The notes under the pieces were generated by a model. It made no database searches and was not told where the DNA came from. It was given only the letters and a program-made list of their open reading frames with translations. 64,000 bases of DNA from NCBI GenBank assembly GCA_951213105.1, contig OX578155.1, positions 34,183,984 to 34,247,983 of the forward strand. The letters are read 5' to 3'. The DNA comes from Amaurobius ferox (lineage: Eukaryota; Arthropoda; Arachnida; Araneae; Amaurobiidae). A program made the translations under genes and the position numbers. Below are positions 34,120 to 45,776 of the stretch, in pieces (position 1 is the stretch's first letter; the number at the start of each line of letters is the position of its first letter).

Positions 34120-34942
34120 CCCACTTTTACTAACACTTTTTCTTCTAATGTATAACATGCATGTATCATTTTTTTTTTTTTTTAAATTTGAAAATCGATC
34201 ATATCCTTTCTTTGTAGAAATGGATCGTACGATTTTCGAATACATTATAGGCTATTTTCTAAACTAGAAATGGCACACACTCATTTCTTTTTTAATGTAT
34301 GATATGCATGTACTATTTCTACATAGAAATGGATCTTGCTATTTTCTAATACACAACATTTTAGAGGATACTTTAAAATAACCCAGTATACTCTTCAAAA
34401 TAATCTGGATTCCCTTTTTAGAAGACGTTGGTAAGAACATCCATGTCACAATACATATGCAAGTCACATCTGTGTACAACATTAGCTTGTGAAGCTTTCA
34501 GTACTTTGCATTTTAAAAATATCTCCCAATTATTCCATTCACTGATAATTCAGTACACCTATTCATTTTAACTACGTCCTTAAATATAGCAAAGTCTTGA
34601 ATTTCCCATATATTTGAAAAGAAATCAATGCAGCCATTTTTTTTTGTAGATAAAAACAGTCGAAACGGATTCAGCAGGTTCTGATACTTGTCATAAAAAA
34701 TCGCGTGGCGCACACAATCATTCTGAAAAGTGTCGTGTCATGTTCAGTAAGTAGTATAACCTAGCATTCAAGTCACACATGGTGCGTGAAAATAGACATT
34801 CAGTATGATTTAAAATAGTTAAAGTTTCGCGTTTCATAGCATTTTTATGAATATCATTAAAAAAAATCTGACAATATTCCCAGTAAAATTAAAAAAAAAA
34901 TGTCGAAACGTGTTCAGCGAGTATTATAACCTATTCCTAAAA
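34120..34942 (-). repeat. Right terminal inverted repeat of the 16.3-kb element
   Basis: The reverse complement of 18623-19432. It ends ACCTATTCCTAAAA, after which the two flanks share nothing. Confidence 0.9.
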
Positions 34943-35620
34943 GAGGGGGCACTCACTAAAATATTCAATTTGATGAACTAATGAAAAATGTCTCCTTTAT
35001 AGTGTGATAAAAGCTTGAAATTTAGTATACAGGCATACATTTGATAAAAAAAACCGAGATGAATACGGATTTTCAAAAATGTTTATTTAAGGGGGTGCTA
35101 CACAGAAAAACGTTTGAAAGGTGAAGTAATAGGAAAAACATGCTGTACGATAGAATAGAGACTTCAAATTTGGTGTACGAGTAGATAGTTTGAAAGGAAG
35201 AAAGTGTGCAATGACAGATTTCCAATATTTGCTACTTTAAGGGGTGCTGCACACCAATATATTCAATTGTCTGAATATATGAGACACGCTTCCTTTTAAA
35301 TGTGATAAAGGTGTGATATTTGGTATACGGGCCAATCTGATAAAAAACCCACGACGAACAAAGTTTTTCAAAAATGTTCATTTATGGGTGTGCTCTACAG
35401 AAAAATGTTTGAAATTGGAAATGATAAAATAGTTTGCTTTGGGACGAGATAGAAACTTGGTGTACGTGTAGATAGTTCGAAAGGAAGAAGTGCACAATTT
35501 AAGTTTTCCAATATTTTCTTCTTTACCCTCTAAAGATTTCTGCACACCAAAATAATCGATTCGCCAAATAAATGTGAAACACGAATTATTCAAAATTTCA
35601 CATTATTCAGGGGCTGCTTA
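34943..35620 (+). repeat. Tandem repeat, ~295-bp period, flanking the element
   Basis: Phrases such as 'gggtgctgcacaccaatatattca', 'gtgataaa..tgaaatttggtatac' and 'cagaaaaatgtttgaaa' recur at intervals near 295 bp (34943, ~35236, ~35530; also 35091 and 35385). Units are diverged. Nothing similar stands at the left flank of the element. Confidence 0.75.
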
Positions 35621-38600
35621 TTGTGAGACCATTGATTTCCAATGGGTATTTGGCTAGTATATATACTAATTATTGTGCACAACAAACAATAGATACAAAG
35701 GGTATATAAAAATATCAACAATACTTTGTTCAAATTATCAACTTAAATTATTTAACATTTTAAACAGATTAACAGTAGGTGAAAAGATAATTTATTTCAA
35801 AATATTAAATAATATTTTTAACCTAACTAAATTAACAGTAGAATAACATTTTAAACAGGAAACTTGCCAGCCATGGATTTGGAAATGATAACTTGCCAGC
35901 ATGGAACATTGCAACATTCCTAAAATTGTAACACTAAAGGAAAATAAATAAATGTAATTGTAACACTTAAGGAATATAAACTTAAAAGTGCTTAAATTTT
36001 ATGGGGATAAATTAGTGGGTACTTTTTTTAATTATGGATGTGCAAAAACAAAGAATTCAAATAAAAGTATACAATGGTATCCAAAAATAAATATACTTAA
36101 TATGAATTCCAAATGCAGGATTTTAAAAAACATGTTAGACATAAATGAACTTTTCCAATTTTTAAGACTAAACAGAAATTAATGACTATAAAAATATACT
36201 ATTTTCCACTAAAACTTTTAGAAGGAATGTGAATAATTGAACCAGGTTTATTTAAACAATGATTAATGGGGAAGTTGCATAGGTCAGCGACAAACACACA
36301 GAACAGCATGACACATATACAACTTAGCCTAAACAGATTTTAAACAAAATATACATGAACTACTTAAAGTGTGAAAAGATAATAATTTGGCTATTTTTTA
36401 CATTTTAACTTCCCCTTTAACTTTTCCTGCCTATAAAAATTCAAACAATATGGCAGTTTGATGAGTAATGTGAAATGCGTGCATTAGATTTTAACAAATA
36501 CACTTTGAGAAGTATTTTAAGAATAAATTATTGCACTGTTTATAAAGTGAAAGAACAAAAAAAAAAAGAACTGCCTATTATTCTTACAAAGGGTTGATAA
36601 TAATAACAAAACATTCTAAATATAGTGTGATGCATTACTTTCAAACATAAGACATGATATTTAGAAAGATGAGATATTCTTTAGTATATTTTTTGCATAC
36701 CAGTAAACTATTCAGGGCTCCATATTAGCTACGTGTAGACAGTTGAAATATTAATTAAGGAATGTTGAAAAATACATATAACAAAATGCAGGTTATACAT
36801 TTAAACACTGAACACAAATGAACTGAAATGTAACTTACTGCTAAAATCTTAATTTGGTACATATAAATACAAAATAAATTTGAAATTATTCATACCTATT
36901 AGTTCAAAATACAATGCGAACCAAGAATAAATATATTTTTAAGAGCAAACTAGATATTAAAATTTTGTAACATAACAGTCAATATTTTGGCAGTTTACTA
37001 TTAATTGTAATGAAAAAGTACTAGCATTTTAAATATCAACTATCCACAAGAATGTCAAGTTGATAAAATATAATTTTTTACAAGAGGGAAAACCATAGTC
37101 ACAGAACCCCCCACCAGCTGTGGTGGAGGTGTTTGTTCTCTCAAAGCATGAAATCATGCTCTCAATGCAGTGATTAGCAATGTTGATCGCTGCACTGAGA
37201 ACACGAGAAAAAAGTATAAGGACATCATCAGAAGTATAAGGACTGCATCAAAATATGCAGAATATACTTTATTCTGAGCAATAAAAATATCTTAATGTGC
37301 ACCTTTTCCCTCTTTTTTGTGTAAGATATGAATTAAACTTTTAAATAAATTTCTGTGCATGGAAAGAGTATAAATTTAAACAGTATGGACGCTGCCCATA
37401 GAACTTTTTCCAGAGTGCTGGGGAGGCAGACCACTGATGTCAGTGGGGAAAACTCAAGGACAAGACGTACAACATTCACTAGATTTATGTCCACCTTTGT
37501 GACCATGAATGTCCCGGGGTGAGAGAGGCAAGTGCCCCCTCTTGCAGTTTCCCATGATAAAAAGCTATAATTTTCAGAAGAAACTACAAGTTGCACGTTA
37601 CACAATTGAATTATGAGTGAAAATATACATAAAATACAGTAATTTTTATTTAGAGGAAGGGAGCTTTTTAATGACAAGATCATGTACTTTAATATGAAGG
37701 TGGGAAGGCTTTGAGTGTTAATCTTAAATATTCAACTAATATCCACTAACACCTATTAGCTTTTGCCTAATCAAATACCAAGTATTAACTATATGCTGCC
37801 AATGTTATTAACTGTAATTACATATTGTATATTATTACTACCTATTAACATGTCTACTTTCAACATCTCGCAAAGATAAGCATACATTGAAGTCAATATA
37901 CATATATATACTGGTAATTTGACTATTTATAGAATACTTCAACTATAATTTGTTACAGTGTACCTTGCAGAAACAGATTCAAATCTCTGAAAGTTGAATT
38001 TTATAATAATAGTACTACAACTAGTTTTATGGTTTTTCTGACCAAAGTGTTCTTAAAATTATTTTTATTAAAGAGCAATATTGAACAGAACAAAGTACAG
38101 TAACTGTATGAGAGTTTGAAACAAACTCAAATTTATTTTTCCTTCAGCTTTAAGTTTTGCTCGATTTACATTGAAGCCTGTTTTACAACCAGGGACAAAA
38201 CAGTGACATCGTCTATACGTAATTAGAGAGATGTGAAACGTAATCAATTAATTATGCCTATTGTTTCGCATGTGAACAGAAGACATTAAGCTAGAAATGA
38301 CAGAAACAAACAAAATGTAAACAAGCAGACGAATCAAAAAATTAATCCCGCCATCGGTGTAGTATCCAATCAAAATGCAAAAGATGTTGATGTCATTGGC
38401 TAAAATGCTTCGTTGCCAAATTACAGAATGCTTGCAGATTAAAGATTAAATTAGAGAATAAAAATTATTTTTTTCTTGTCAAATTTTTGCAATATAATTA
38501 CTTTAATTATCTATAACGATACAAAATCTTCCATTTTCAACAAATAATGAAGGTATACACACTTTGTTATCCGAATTTGCATTTATACGGGTAAATCTAA

Positions 38601-39400
38601 CTTCAAATTAGTAAATCTAAATTGTTTTAAATATATAAAAATGATATGTATATGATAAATATTTGTGATGTATTAATTGTCATTACATTTTCATTTCATT
38701 CACATTTTTATAACATTTATCTGTTCAGAAATGGCAACACCAGCATCTCGAACTACTTAAGCAACACTAGCGGCGCGTAGATATAATTCTCAAAGCATTA
38801 TGGTATTTTAACGCCTTGCATCCATAGAAGATTTCCCTCCTTACTTCTAACTCCATGAGTCAGCCTGTAGTAGAGGAGCTCTAGATCCGCCCATGACGTC
38901 ATACCGAAGAATCGGCCTCGCAGCAGGTGGTATGAGGCATATTCTTTGGAACATAATGCACAAAAAATTACAAGCTAACATACTCAAAAGACTGAAATAT
39001 TATATAATATTTTCAGTCTAAAAAGTATACTAGCGTGTTGATCGTTAATTACTTGATCCTTAATTTATTCTGGGATACTGATAATAGACTTTTTCTTTTA
39101 AATATAAAAATATTCATATAGTAAATATCAAATTTACATAAATGCACTATCGAAGTTGTGGAACTCAATTATTAATTTACAATTTTAATAAACATAAATT
39201 ACATACCCTGTAACGCAACCAGTTTTCTTTTATCAATCCATTTCTATGAAATGATCTAAACACTTAACAAATAATCCTTTTTCACGTTACTCAAACCACG
39301 CTAGTCTGTTGTTCTAAGTTTTCGCCGAGCGAAATAGGGTTATAACATTGAAAATCGGCTTAGACCCAAACCAGACCATCGCCAAGAGCGCGCCAACCCT
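35621..39400. other. Gene-free AT-rich stretch
   Basis: No recognisable coding sequence. The 116-codon minus frame at 37333-37683 has no motif I can name. A hairpin stands at 37160-37200, and a TGACGTCA site lies at ~38894 in a short GC-richer patch (38820-38960). Confidence 0.55.
37160..37200. repeat. Inverted repeat with related copy at 10480-10520
   Basis: TCTCAATGCAGTGAT pairs with ATCGCTGCACTGAGA (two mismatches, 11-nt loop). A similar, less symmetric sequence, AATCATGCTCCCAATGCAGC, lies near 10480, so the hairpin belongs to an interspersed repeat. Confidence 0.6.
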
Positions 39401-39447
39401 ATCTATCTCTAATGGCCCTGGTCTATCTCTAATGGCCGCCGCGAAAA

Positions 39448-39530
39448 CTAAAGTGTCTATAATGTATCTAGTGTGTTGACCCGCGGCACAAACTGGTTCT
39501 CGAGCGAGATGAAATCCGCGTGAGGGCGCT
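39448..39530 (+). repeat. Inverted repeat, left arm
   Basis: The 27 bp at 39448-39474 (CTAAAGTGTCTATAATGTAT and 7 more) are an exact reverse complement of 41488-41514. Weaker inverse similarity continues for ~60 bp outward (GCGCTACAA / AGCGCCCTC, AACTGGTTCTCG / GGAAACCAGTTT). Confidence 0.85.
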
Positions 39531-40189
39531 ACAATCGATTTGTGTCCGGGTTAGCAGATGATAATACAGTGCATTATATTATGACAGCAGTTTTCTTGGG
39601 AGAGACTTGCTATTTAATAACATTGTTTGGGATAAAATTGTTAACGTGCGATAGGTTTCAGTTTTATACAACCTATTTGTGTGAAAACTGATAAATTTTA
39701 GTAACTGTAGCAGTAAAAAAAAAGAAAAATTGATAGCTAAAATGTCTTGATTTTCATTTTCTATTTCTTGACATCAGAAATTCCCCTAGAAAAAAGCTTT
39801 ATTACATGAGAAGGGAAAATTAAAAAAAAAAAGGCGTTCAAAATTAAATTCTATATATATATATATTTTATTAAAAACTACAATAAACTAATATTTCCAT
39901 AAAAAGTAGGTACATTTACATTCTTTGAATTAACAAACTATGTTGAATCCACTGGGGGGAAAACATGCATAATTTAGGAAAATACTGTATAAGTACAGCA
40001 TAAATACAGGAAATACTGTATATAAAATTTGAATAAATTTCTTGTTTAAGTAAACTTATTTTGCATTCATTTACATCTCACCACATCTTGTACACTAAAT
40101 TTCATAAGATTTCATCAAACGGTTCTTAAAATATCATGCGCAAGTTTAAAAGTCAGTATTTTGAAATAAATGAGATCAAAGTATATATT
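39531..40189. other. Gene-free stretch
   Basis: AT-rich; I see nothing recognisable apart from poly-A tracts and an (AT)n run at ~39855. Confidence 0.6.
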
Positions 40190-40700
40190 ACTTTCCTTAT
40201 ATACATAATGTATAAGGAAAGTATTGCGACGAAGTCGAAAATTCGAATTCGAGTTTTCGACGGGAGAGCACGTTTCAGGCATCCATGATCACGAATCAAA
40301 CATTTTTGAAGTGATGTCTGTGTATGTGTGTGTCAGTGAGTCTGTGGAGACGATAACTGACGAACGAATGGACCGATTTGAACCAAATTTGGTACAAAAA
40401 TCACAATCCGTAAACACTGAAAGCCTATTGTTTTTATAAGCAATCGAATGTTCAGAACCCACCTAAATTTTCGAATAAAATTTTGAAAAAATCGTCAAAA
40501 AATCAAAACCACTAATAAAGTTACGCAAATAGACATTTCTTATGTAATTTTTCATTAGAAAACGATTGACATAAATTTTAGAACGCTAACATGAACCGTT
40601 CTCGAGATATTGTTCATTTTTTAAAAAATTATCAAAAAGTCATATAAAATTAAAAAAAAATATTTCCTATTGAGAAACATGTTCACTTTTCATATGTAAT
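40190..40700 (+). repeat. Diverged single unit related to the 13-17 kb satellite
   Basis: It opens with a perfect 12-bp palindrome (ACTTTCCTTATA / TATAAGGAAAGT). It then shows CGAGTTTTCGACGG and 'cacgttt', the reverse complement of the satellite's CCGTCGAAAACTCG block. Translated, both give the pattern EFSTxxHVS...SV...MDRF.xNLVxKS, a sign of common origin rather than of a protein. Confidence 0.75.
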
Positions 40701-41410
40701 ATCATGCGATAAATTGGGTGACATCATTCTCGTAGATCTAGCTCGTTCCATTCATGAAAAAAGATACTTTGAGTAATACTTTTGTATTTGAACGCCAATA
40801 ATCATTTATCTGCTGTAAGAATAACTTATTTATTTGTGCATAGCGCTTGGCGAGATTTTTGGCGCGATATTTTCATGATTTTAAGGATACAGTGTCCCCT
40901 TTATTTATTTACACAGAAAATGTTTTATACGTTTATTTCCAATAATATACAATTAAAATGAAAGTTACTTGGTCTTAAATTATTTGGGCATTAATTCGCT
41001 ACTGTCTGCGTGGCAAATTTCATAACCCGGCGCGATATGGTTATTGTTCTAAAGGCGTAATAAACACACAGATAGACAAAGATACATTCTTTTATAATTT
41101 TCCTTAGAAAATCAGGGGATTTCACGTTTTTTTTTTATTAAGTTTGACCTCCGCCCCATCATTACTTCTATGATAATCGCTTAACAAGGGCCTAGATTGT
41201 TTTTTCGTCGACTGTGCAGAGTCCATCGTGTTAAAAAAGGGATTCAAACATGAAATAACAAGCTAAACAATCACATTTAGTCCTTAAAAGGGCTGTTAAT
41301 TTCTTTTAAATTGCAAAAATAAAAATCACTGTAGAATACCTTCGAACACAAACAAATATCTCATGAGTTTTAATTTAGCGCGAAGGGCGAGCGAGGCGAA
41401 CAACCGGACA
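40701..41410. other. Gene-free stretch
   Basis: AT-rich; I see nothing recognisable. Confidence 0.6.
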
Positions 41411-41417
41411 ACAGTTG

Positions 41418-41514
41418 ACTACAGCGCCCTCTCCCCGTTTCATCCTCCTCGGAAACCAGTTTTGGAAAACTTTCAAGGGAGCACGTTACACTAGATACAT
41501 TATAGACACTTTAG
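41418..41514 (-). repeat. Inverted repeat, right arm
   Basis: The exact 27-bp core is at 41488-41514. It is paired with 39448-39474, 2.0 kb away. Confidence 0.85.
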
Positions 41515-41549
41515 CGAAAACGAAACTATTGAGAGTGACAGGTCTGTAT

Positions 41550-41720
41550 AATAGTCTGTGGTATAGCGGGGACTGCAGCTCTCTCGATTCTTCATTGGAC
41601 GGAGCCAGGGGGGTGCCATTCCTCTGCCACGAACACTATCTGTGACGTCAGTTGGAGTTGGAGTTTACTTGCAGCGCGCGGCACAAGATGGCGCGCGGGT
41701 CTCTTTATTTTTTGAAGTGT
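41550..41720 (+). promoter_or_regulatory. Promoter-like GC-rich segment 1
   Basis: GGACTGCAGCTCTCTCGATT is followed by CATTGGACGGAGC (CCAAT in reverse), TGTGACGTCA and AAGATGGCGCGC, a YY1-type core. A near copy of the first part lies at 43850. This is the only strongly GC-rich patch for kilobases and could be a promoter or first exon, perhaps of the zinc-finger gene 4 kb downstream; that link is speculative. Confidence 0.4.
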
Positions 41721-42235
41721 TTATTGGTTTCGAAGACTTCTTACAAGTTCAACTAGAATTTTAATCAAAGATTTGCATCTTAAATTCCAGGCAATGCTAG
41801 CTTTATTTATGTGAATAAGTAAATGTTCTTTTCGTAATATAATGTATATTTTAAAGTCGTGTTTCCCAACCTCAGATACATGCAAAAATTTCAGTATTGA
41901 AGAATAGGACTCATTTAAATTCGTTTATTAAACCAAAGATATTTTTTATTAAGAAATTAATGACTAAAAGTACATTTATATTTTCAAAATTTATTTATAT
42001 TCCTTTTTTTAAGGTTGAATAATGCAAATTTTAATCAAAAATTTTCTTTTAAAGTAGTCAACATTGTAAAATTTAAATTAATTTGGGAAAATGCACTTCT
42101 TTCTTGAAACATTAGTTTAGTTCATGAAGTTCCATTATGTAGGATTTTTAAATCTTAAAAGACGAAAGTACAGTATACTTTTTATTCATTTCATTTTACA
42201 GCAAGTTATTTGTATCTTTATATATTTTCTAATGA

Positions 42236-43490
42236 TGTTCTTGTAATTTTTGAAAAATCTAACAGGATTTAATCTCGCACATTTTATATTAATTAAATTT
42301 TATTACATTATATTTTATTAGTTAAATTTTATTACATTACATTTTATTAATTAAATTTTATTACATTCAAAAAATGGGAGGGGGATTAAGAAAATAAACA
42401 GGCGCGGTTTTTCAAGGGGATAAAGATATTGAACCGATGTTTTAAATCAGATTGCAAGTTGTGTGCATGTATGTGCATGCAAATTGTGAACAAAATTCAT
42501 ATAAATTATAGAAGCATCACTTAAATCGTTTACTAGTTAGGCATAAGTACATCCCCCCCCCCCCCCCCAAAAAAAAAAGATATAAAATTCTTAGTGTTAG
42601 CGCTTTAATTATTGTTTTGATTTTCAATTATTAGAGATAACATAATCGAAAATAACTTTATTTATATGCATTTAGAAAGAAATTACGCGATGTTTATTTG
42701 TGTATAATGAAAATTTTAGAATGATTGCTTGTTTAGAAAACTTTCCGAACATATTTTTGTAAATTCGCGTATTTAAAACGAAAGTCATATACATTATAGA
42801 AGCATCACTTAAATCGTTTACTAGTTAGGCATAAGTACATCCCTCCCCCCCAAAAAGACATAAAACTCTTAGTGTTAGCGTTTTAATTATTGATTTGATT
42901 TAATCTCGCACATTTTATATTAATTAAATTTTATTACATCACATTTTATTAATTAAATTTTATTACATTCAAAAAATGGAGGGGAGGGGTACGATTTAAG
43001 AAAATAAACAGCTTGCCCGTATATTTTTCATCGTGAATCAATATACTATAATACATTTAATTTATTATTCTGAAAGTATATCATAGTGTGTGTTAAACGA
43101 TTAGTTTCTATATTTTTATATGTTTACATTGAATTTCGATTTGATATAAATTCTCTTTTTGATCTAAAAAACACTAATAAAATCAAGTGTTTAGCAATAA
43201 TATAAGTTCTTCACTATAAAAGCATAACTTAAATCGTTTACTAGTTCGGCATAAGTACATCCACCCCCCCTCCCACTAAAAAGATATACAACTCTTAGCG
43301 TTTTAATTATTTTTTTGATTTTCAATTATTACAGATAACATAATCGAAAATAATTTTATTTATATGCATTTAGAAAGAAATTACGCGATGTTTATTTGTG
43401 TATAATGAAAATTTTAGAATGATTGCTTGTTTAGAAAACTTTCCGAACATATTTCTGTAAATTCGTGTATTTAAAACAAAGTTCATTAAT
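42236..43490 (+). repeat. Complex segmental duplication with poly-C cores
   Basis: A module starting 'acttaaatcgtttactagtt(a/c)ggcataagtacatcc' and a C tract occurs at ~42515, ~42803 and ~43230. An 'aattaaattttattacatt' module precedes the first two (42290, 42920). The long 'ttacgcgatgtttatttgtgtataatg' block occurs at 42680 and 43380. The C run at 42553-42568 is 16 nt. Confidence 0.9.
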
Positions 43491-43779
43491 AAAAAAAACA
43501 TCGCCTCCTGTAATAACAATGACAGGTGTCAAAAAGCGAAACGAAACTTTCAGATGATTTACATTTTTCAGAAAGGGAAATACAGTTTTATTATGTATGT
43601 ACCCTTCCAAAAAACCCCAATACTGCATATTTAAGATGTGTTCACGTAAAATTAACGTTATTTGAGTATTTATTTTATATTTTAAATTAAAAAAAATGAT
43701 TAAATTAATTTTCTTAGCATCCTTTAACATTAGAGTCTACCGGGCCGTTCCTGACATTTAACTCCAAGTGACGTTGCGT

Positions 43780-43920
43780 CTTTACGTGCTCTCATTAGCT
43801 AGAGCTGAAGTGGCGCAAACTTAAGGAGTATGTTTTCGGAACATACTCCGGACTGCCGCTCTCTCGATCCTTGATTGGACGGAGCTGTCCCCTCTCTAAC
43901 GCGTCGTAAGTTTACTGCAA
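43780..43920 (+). promoter_or_regulatory. Promoter-like GC-rich segment 2 with perfect hairpin
   Basis: It contains GGACTGCCGCTCTCTCGATC and GATTGGACGGAGC, a near duplicate of 41570-41606. Just upstream is a perfect hairpin, GGAGTATGTT (43825-43834) with AACATACTCC (43840-43849). CCAAT in reverse suggests an NF-Y site. Confidence 0.4.
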
Positions 43921-44990
43921 CCAAAAGAATTGAGTGCTGTGATATTTTTGAAATTTCTTAACTGAGATATATTAATTTATTCTGATTTCTGTGCAATTCC
44001 TATTTGCTAAAGAATGAAATAAATATTTGAAGAGTTTCTGTTGGATGATGTTTATATTTCTTATTATTAAGTGCAAAAACCTAGCTTTTCTGATGCTAGA
44101 AATTGGAGGAAGAAATTGGTTGAAAGAAACTCAAACTAGTTTTAAATGAAATTCTTTAATTTATGCCTTACGTACATTTTTTCTAGACCCGTTATTTTAA
44201 TGTGATAAGTCTTTAGCTAAACTGAGAATTTTTATTGAGGTATACAAAAAAAAGCATGGTGGCTCATCTGATGAACCCCACGGAAACCTAATCAACTATT
44301 GCTGTTTTACAAGAAAATAATTTTTATTATAAATTTTCTGAATAGGAGGAGGCACACTAAGTTCTCTAAATCATAATCTAGATTTCATACTAAAATCATT
44401 TATGCAAACAAAAAAAAGGATTTGAATTAACGAATACCTGAACAATTCGAGAAATGTAATCTATTTGAACATATATCGTAATGCATTTACTACACGTTAT
44501 ATTTCATATCACTATATTATCCAGTGAAATATAAGAAAAAATGTTATGCAAAATTTTTCATTTTCATGTTATATGCCAAAAACATTGACCATTTGCATCA
44601 ATATTTGTAAAAAAATCAAAAGAAATTTGTTAAGTGAAACATATTTAATTAAAACAAATTGTTGTGCTCATATTAAGTCACTTGGATCAGAAATATATCA
44701 GGAGGCTTTTGGAGCAAAGAAAACTACATGTCAATCTCAGTGAAACATCGTTTTCTAGGAAATTGCATTAAGAAATTATTCTCAAAAAACAGAAACACAT
44801 TTATTTAGATAAATAAAAATTGTTGGCATTAGATAAAAAATATTTTGTAAAATACATGCAAAATATTTCAAAACATGCCTCTCTTCCATTTCCTCAAAAA
44901 ATATGTTTTAACTCAATATAAACATATGGACAGAAGCACACTATTTTTTGTTTGTATAATATATTAGAGGGCATTTATGTAAAATGGTGC
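43921..44990. other. Gene-free stretch upstream of the zinc-finger cluster
   Basis: AT-rich; no gene is recognisable. An upstream exon of the zinc-finger gene could lie here unnoticed. Confidence 0.5.
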
Positions 44991-45776
44991 TTTAATTAGT
45001 CACTAATTTGTGCATGCAAGTACACACTACATGTGGAATGGGAGAAAGCATTTGCAAAAGATTGTGCACACATGTAATAAAACTACTGCACACATGTAAT
45101 AAGCCATTTCAAATAATCTCAAGTTCCTACATACATCTGAATTACTATTTTCATCGAAAGTGTGCCAGAGAGCATTGTAACAAAAAGATGCTTTAAACAG
45201 TATTAAACTTATTCAAACATAGGAGGAACTATTTGCATGCCAGAAAAAATGTTTACTAAAAAGTGCCTTAAATGCACACAAACTTGTAGACACATGTGAG
45301 AAACTATTTACATGCAAAATGTGCCAGAAAGCATTTTCATAAAAAGTTCATTAAATAGATGTAAACTTATGCACATAGGTGAGAAACATTTCATATAAAA
45401 TGTCCCAGTAGGCATTTTCACAAAAAGTACTTTAACTGCACATAAACTTGTATAAAAGTGAGAAAGCATTTGCATGTGAAGTGTGGCAGAAAGCATATTG
45501 CTGAAATTTATTTTAAATGCATATAGGCTTGTGCACTCAGGTGAGACACCATTTCCATGTGAAATATTCTAGAACACAGTTTTACAAAAAGATGTTTTAA
45601 ATAAACATAAATAAACTTGTGCAAACAAGAGAGAAAGGATTTCCATGTGAATTGCGCCAGAAATATTTTCACTAAAATGCAGTTTAGTTCAACACTTATT
45701 CACATGGGTGAGAAACTATTTGCAGGTAACATATGCCAGAAAGTGTTAATAAAGATCAATTTAAATCAAAATTAAC
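44991..45776 (+). pseudogene. Decayed C2H2 finger modules, upstream block
   Basis: About nine remnants of the 84-bp finger module are visible, marked by 'ggtgagaaa.catt', 'tgtgccagaaagca' and 'cacaaacttgtgca', but each has stops or frameshifts. They run directly into the intact ORF, whose start codon replaces a linker Thr-Gly-Glu-Lys. The intact ORF is therefore the surviving middle of a longer array. Confidence 0.8.

Larger units (their letters stand above)
18623..34942. mobile_element. 16.3-kb TIR-bounded element with virus-type DNA polymerase B and AlkB
   Basis: Terminal inverted repeats of ~0.8 kb (18623-19432 and 34120-34942) enclose a divergent gene set: a protein-primed family-B DNA polymerase on plus, an AlkB-like dioxygenase and an unknown ORF on minus, and a small spliced gene on plus. 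Removing the later retrotransposon (5.3 kb) and SINE (0.39 kb) leaves ~10.6 kb. A protein-primed polymerase with long inverted termini is the hallmark of Polintons/Mavericks, adintoviruses, bidnavirus-like relics and linear plasmids. I found no retroviral-type integrase, capsid, ATPase or protease, and no target-site duplication. Class therefore remains open. The polymerase is broken, so this copy is not autonomous. Confidence 0.85.

Noticed and set aside
18623..34942. Calling the 16.3-kb element a Polinton outright
   Set aside because: The integrase, capsid, ATPase and protease expected of Polintons are not visible, and no 6-bp duplication flanks it.
37333..37683. 116-codon minus frame as a gene
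   Set aside because: No family resemblance, no splice context and ordinary AT-rich surroundings; not supported.
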